From: Synechococcus sp. AG-679-D13
GTDB lineage: Bacteria > Cyanobacteriota > Cyanobacteriia > PCC-6307 > Cyanobiaceae
Assembly: GCA_003210735.1 (NCBI GenBank)
Contig: QCUM01000013.1
Span: 1 to 49,182, forward strand
DNA length: 49,182 nucleotides
Direction: 5' to 3'
How positions within the stretch are numbered: the stretch's first letter is position 1; each line of letters begins with the position of its first letter. A model generated the notes under the pieces. That model was not told the DNA's origin. It was given only the letters and a program-made list of their open reading frames with translations, and did no database searches. This document shows, piece after piece, positions 44,406 to 49,182 of the stretch. The translations under genes and the position numbers were made by a program.

Positions 44406-45014
44406 GTGCCTGTGTCCGATCGTCCTGATCCTGAGCAGTTACGGCAGGCCATCGTCAGCGGTGATCCTGTGCAGGCCATGCCAGCTCTGACTGAGCTTCG
44501 CTTTCTCGAGGACGATGTAGCCGTACCGCTGTTGGTGCTGGGTACGGAGCAAAAGCCGTTTTTGGTGCGATCGCTCAGTTGCAGTGGTCTGGGCTACAAA
44601 CGCAATGAACAGGGCTGGAGGGTGTTGAGCCGGCTGCTGATTGCCGATGACGATCCCAACGTGCGTGCGGAGGCAGCCAATGCTTTGGCCAGTTACGGCG
44701 TTGAACGGTCCTGGCCCCTGCTTCGGGACGCTTTTGCTGCCGATGAAGCTTGGCTGGTGCGTTGCAGCATTCTTTCTGCTTTTGCCGAGCAGCCAGAGAT
44801 TGCCTTGAGTTGGTTACTGGAGCTCTCCACCATGGCGATTGCCGATGCTGATGGCACCGTTCGGGTGAGTGGCGCCGAAATCCTTGGGCGTTTGGTGCGC
44901 GAGGGGGATGGGCAGACGATCGGTGAGCAGGCCAGAACATTGCTGCAGCCCCTGCAGCAGGACAGGGATCACCGTGTGGTGGCCGCAGCACTGAATGGGC
45001 TGCAGGCCAGCTGA
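44406..45014 (+). CDS. HEAT-repeat protein (PBS-lyase-like)
   Basis: This protein of about 202 residues is composed of HEAT/PBS-lyase-type repeats (RLLIADDDPNVRAEAANALA, DAFAADEAWLVRCSILSAFA, IADADGTVRVSGAEILGRLV, LQQDRDHRVVAAALNGLQ), the type used by phycobilin lyases and by NblB-like phycobilisome degradation factors. It could be involved in phycobilisome maintenance but might be any HEAT scaffold. GTG 44406 is preferred; GTG 44412 or TTG 44382 are alternatives. It is the last gene before the thiC riboswitch. Confidence 0.75.
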   Translation: MPVSDRPDPEQLRQAIVSGDPVQAMPALTELRFLEDDVAVPLLVLGTEQKPFLVRSLSCSGLGYKRNEQGWRVLSRLLIADDDPNVRAEAANALASYGVERSWPLLRDAFAADEAWLVRCSILSAFAEQPEIALSWLLELSTMAIADADGTVRVSGAEILGRLVREGDGQTIGEQARTLLQPLQQDRDHRVVAAALNGLQAS

Positions 45015-45050
45015 AAGTTTTTTCCCAAAACCGTTGCTAGTTATTCAGCA

Positions 45051-45138
45051 CCACTAGGGGTGCCCGCTGACATCCGTCAGTAAGGGCTGAGATCACACCC
45101 TCTGAACCTGATCCGGGTCATGCCGGCGCCAGGGAAGT
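45051..45138 (+). promoter_or_regulatory. TPP riboswitch (THI element) of thiC
   Basis: The conserved elements are visible in order: AGGGGTGCCC, the pyrimidine-sensor loop GGGCTGAGATC, ACCCTCTGAACCTGATCCGG and GTCATGCCGGCGCCAGGGAAG. This aptamer binds thiamine pyrophosphate and shuts off thiamine synthesis. It lies 60 bases before the thiC ATG. Confidence 0.93.
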
Positions 45139-45147
45139 GAAGCAACG

Positions 45148-46602
<1,455 letters not shown>

Positions 46603-46631
46603 GGCCTTTCGGCAAAACATGAACCGACGCG

Positions 46632-46660
46632 CCGGCTCTCCTTCGGAAGAGCCGGTTTTT
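46632..46660 (+). terminator. Rho-independent terminator of thiC
   Basis: CCGGCTCT and AGAGCCGG form an 8-pair stem around CCTTCGGA, followed by TTTTT. It lies 29 bases after the thiC stop. Confidence 0.85.
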
Positions 46661-46668
46661 CATGGACA

Positions 46669-46696
46669 CAAAAAACCCCCTGCCGCAGCAGAGGGT
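46669..46696 (-). terminator. Rho-independent terminator of tkt
   Basis: On the minus strand CCCTCTGC and GCAGGGGG (one G-T pair) form a stem with loop TGCG, followed by a T run (complement of the A run at 46669-46675). It lies 26 bases after the tkt stop and serves the leftward operon fabF-tkt. Confidence 0.75.
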
Positions 46697-46722
46697 CAAA
46701 GTTCAGAGATTCAAAACCTGGT

Positions 46723-48732
46723 TCAGCCGAGCAGGGCGTTGGCTTTGGCCACCACATTCTCAACTGTGAATCCGAACTCCTTGAGGCAGGTGCCGCCGGG
46801 TGCTGAGGCACCGAAGCGATTCATGGTCACACTGTCGCCGTCGAGGCCAATGAAGCGGTGCCAGCCAAATGACTCAGCAGCTTCAACAATCATGCGTTTG
46901 CGTACAGCGTTGGGGAGAACATCTTCTTTGTAGGCATCGCTTTGTTCATCGAAGAGTTCCACGCACGGCATGGACACCACGCGAACTTTCTTGCCGGAAG
47001 CGGTGAGTTGCTTGGCGGCTTGTACACAAAGGTCGAGTTCGGTGCCGGTGCCGATCAGGATCAGTTCAGGTGTGCCGTCACAATCCTCGAGGATGTAGCC
47101 CCCCTTGGCCACTTTCGCGATCGAGGAGTTGGCCTGGTTGGCCATGCCCTGTCGGCTGAGGCACAGCGCGCTTGGGCGCTTGCGGTTCTCAATCGCCAGC
47201 TTGTAGGCACCGCTGGTTTCGTTGGCATCGCCGGGTCGGAACACCAGCATTCCAGGTATGGCCCGCAGAGATGGGATGGTCTCGATCGGCTGGTGGGTGG
47301 GTCCGTCCTCACCAACACCGATGGAATCGTGGGTGAGCACATAGATCACGCCAAGCTCACTCAGAGCAGATAGACGCATCGAACCGCGCATGTAGTCGGC
47401 GAAGACCAGGAAGGTGCCGCCATAAGGAATCAGGCCGCTGCTGTGATAAGCGATGCCGTTGAGGATTGCGGCCATGGCGTGCTCGCGCACACCGAAGTGC
47501 AGATAACGCTTCTCAGGGGTTTCCGGCTGGTAGGACCCTGTTTCGCCCTTGATGTCTGTGTAGTTGGAGTGGGTGAGGTCGGCGGAGCCACCGATCAGTT
47601 CAGGCAGGTTGGGGCCGAGGGCACCCAGGCAGATCTGGGAGTGCTTCCGGGTCGCAAGACCTTTGTCGTCCGGGCCAGCCGTGGGTAGGTCCTTGTCCCA
47701 ACCCTCGGGCAGCTCACCCCGCAGCATCCGCTCGAATTCGGCGGCTTCACCAGGGAATTGGGTGCGGTAAGTGGCCAACGTCTGGTTCCACTCGGCTTCG
47801 AGGCTGGCGCCACGATCAATGGCCTGACGGAACTGGTCATAGGCCTCCTGAGGTACTTCGAAGGTTCCGTATTCCCAACCCAGCTGCTGGCGCGTCAGAG
47901 CGGTTTCGTCTTCACCAAGGGGTGCACCGTGCACGCCAGCGGTATCGCCCTTGTTGGGAGAGCCATAGCCGATGGTGGTGGTCACCTTGATGATCGAAGG
48001 CTTGTCCGTAACGGCCTTGGCGGCTTCGATCGCCTTGGCGATGGCGTCAACGTCGGTGTTGCCATCAGCCACGTGCTGCACGTGCCAGCCGTAGGCCTCA
48101 TAGCGTTTAAGGACGTCTTCGGTGAAGGAAACGTCGGTCCGTCCGTCGATGGTGATGTTGTTGTCGTCGTACAGGGCGATCAGCTTGCCCAACTTGAGGT
48201 GACCGGCCAAGGAGGCGGCTTCGGAGGCCACACCCTCCTGATTGCAGCCGTCACCCATGATCACGTAGGTGTAGTGATCAACGAGGGTCGAACCAGGCTT
48301 GTTGAACTTGGCCGCCAGGTGGGATTCGGCGATCGCCAGGCCGACGGCGTTGGAGATACCAGCACCCAGAGGGCCCGTGGTCACTTCAACACCGGGAGTT
48401 TCGAAGGTTTCAGGATGACCAGGGGTCTTTGAGCCCCACTGGCGGAACTGCTTGATGTCGTCGATCGACACCGAGTCGTAACCGGTCAGGTGCAGCAGCG
48501 CATAAAGCAGCATGCAGCCGTGACCGGCGGAGAGCACGAAGCGGTCGCGGTTGAACCACTTGGGGTTCTTCGGGTTGTGCTTGAGAAACTTGTCCCAGAG
48601 GGCATACCCCATCGGTGCGCAGCCCATGGGCAGTCCGGGGTGGCCGCTTTTGGACTTGTTGATGGCATCAACGGCCAGCATCCGGATGCTGTTGACGCAA
48701 AGCGTGTCGAGTGATGCGGGCGCGGCGACCAT
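46723..48732 (-). CDS. tkt: Transketolase
   Basis: This 669-residue thiamine-diphosphate enzyme of the Calvin cycle and pentose phosphate pathway transfers two-carbon units between sugar phosphates. Key segments are [20 protein letters not shown], the TPP-motif [20 protein letters not shown] with [37 protein letters not shown] and [18 protein letters not shown]. It is encoded beside the thiamine synthesis gene thiC but transcribed convergently. Confidence 0.97.
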   Translation of the reverse strand: MVAAPASLDTLCVNSIRMLAVDAINKSKSGHPGLPMGCAPMGYALWDKFLKHNPKNPKWFNRDRFVLSAGHGCMLLYALLHLTGYDSVSIDDIKQFRQWGSKTPGHPETFETPGVEVTTGPLGAGISNAVGLAIAESHLAAKFNKPGSTLVDHYTYVIMGDGCNQEGVASEAASLAGHLKLGKLIALYDDNNITIDGRTDVSFTEDVLKRYEAYGWHVQHVADGNTDVDAIAKAIEAAKAVTDKPSIIKVTTTIGYGSPNKGDTAGVHGAPLGEDETALTRQQLGWEYGTFEVPQEAYDQFRQAIDRGASLEAEWNQTLATYRTQFPGEAAEFERMLRGELPEGWDKDLPTAGPDDKGLATRKHSQICLGALGPNLPELIGGSADLTHSNYTDIKGETGSYQPETPEKRYLHFGVREHAMAAILNGIAYHSSGLIPYGGTFLVFADYMRGSMRLSALSELGVIYVLTHDSIGVGEDGPTHQPIETIPSLRAIPGMLVFRPGDANETSGAYKLAIENRKRPSALCLSRQGMANQANSSIAKVAKGGYILEDCDGTPELILIGTGTELDLCVQAAKQLTASGKKVRVVSMPCVELFDEQSDAYKEDVLPNAVRKRMIVEAAESFGWHRFIGLDGDSVTMNRFGASAPGGTCLKEFGFTVENVVAKANALLG

Positions 48733-48783
48733 GAAGTTAAGGAATGATGGGACGATTGTGACGCACGGTGCGAGCTGGCTTGC

Positions 48784-49182
48784 TCAGGCTGCGCGTCGGA
48801 AAGCCAGGCAGACGTTGTGGCCGCCAAAGCCGAAGGAGTTGGATAAGGCCATGTCGAGTTTCTGATCCCGTGCCTGGTTGGGCACGACATCCAGATCACA
48901 CTCGGGATCAGGCGTGGAGTGGTTGATGGTGGGAGGAACAATCCCTTCCATCAGCGCGAGCACGCAGGCCACAGCTTCGATGCCACCGGATCCACCCAGC
49001 AGGTGGCCGGTCATGGACTTTGTCGAGCTGACGGGGATCTGCAGGGCCCGCTCCCCCAGCGCACTTTTGATGGCCGACGTCTCGTTCTTGTCGTTCGCCG
49101 GTGTGCTGGTGCCGTGGGCATTGACGTAGTCCACTTCGGCAGCCTCAACGCCGGCATCGGTTAATGCAAGACGCATGGCTTC
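48784..49182 (-). CDS. fabF: 3-oxoacyl-[ACP] synthase II, C-terminal part (5' end outside window)
   Basis: Only the C-terminal 132 residues of this beta-ketoacyl-ACP synthase are in the window; the open frame continues beyond base 49182. Catalytic elements visible are [15 protein letters not shown] (first His), [20 protein letters not shown] (Lys/His region) and the C-terminal [18 protein letters not shown]. The active-site Cys lies upstream, outside the window. It is 51 bases before tkt on the same strand and probably co-transcribed. Confidence 0.93.
   Translation of the reverse strand, partial: EAMRLALTDAGVEAAEVDYVNAHGTSTPANDKNETSAIKSALGERALQIPVSSTKSMTGHLLGGSGGIEAVACVLALMEGIVPPTINHSTPDPECDLDVVPNQARDQKLDMALSNSFGFGGHNVCLAFRRAA

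Overview
The window is a chromosomal stretch of a marine picocyanobacterium, most likely a Synechococcus of the WH8102/CC9605 type. I infer this from family content and gene order rather than a database match: an RpaB-type response regulator, a cyanobacterial group 2 sigma factor, adenosylhomocysteinase, mreBCD, a TPP riboswitch in front of thiC, a 3' gyrB fragment at the left edge, and short intergenic gaps with many 4-base stop/start overlaps. The backbone is GC-rich; two blocks (about 5.3-6.8 kb and 20.6-29.3 kb) are visibly AT-rich.

Left part (1-20.6 kb): gyrB (partial), a small SH3-like secreted protein and two overlapping crcB fluoride-exporter genes run rightward, followed by a convergent glutathione peroxidase, mgtE and a sigma factor. 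A leftward operon then carries an alpha/beta hydrolase and three tandem SET-domain (Rubisco-LSMT-like) paralogues. A MoxR / DUF58 / transglutaminase operon follows, then a UPF0114 membrane protein, a flavin amine oxidase broken by an in-frame TGA, mutY with a Nudix tail, a sulfotransferase-like gene, a fructokinase-like PfkB kinase, tsaE and ahcY with a clear terminator.

Island (20.6-29.4 kb): an AT-rich block sits between ahcY and dedA. It encodes an HU-fold-like protein with a degenerate DNA arm, two sulfotransferase-like proteins, an HlyD-type periplasmic adaptor, a type I-secretion-like ABC membrane protein whose nucleotide-binding motifs are all lost, a GlfT2-like galactofuranosyltransferase and UDP-galactopyranose mutase (glf). 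The five leftward genes overlap or nearly abut. They are preceded by a near-consensus promoter and by two 43-codon small ORFs, one interrupted by a TGA. This is the best candidate for an undescribed system: a galactofuranose/sulfate-decorated surface or secreted product coupled to an ATPase-dead ABC/HlyD pair.

Right part (29.4-49.2 kb): dedA, ssb, mreBCD followed by an orphan substrate-binding lipoprotein, rpaB, lysS, a small conserved protein, and a leftward ergothioneine operon (egtB-egtD-coiled-coil protein). After these come a membrane-anchored unknown, smpB, and a tightly coupled rightward run (ruvB, TPR protein, M20 amidohydrolase, small membrane protein, HEAT-repeat protein). The window closes with the TPP riboswitch and thiC, back-to-back terminators, and leftward tkt and fabF (partial).

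No rRNA, tRNA, CRISPR array or transposase was seen. All functional calls come from reading motifs; no database search was run.
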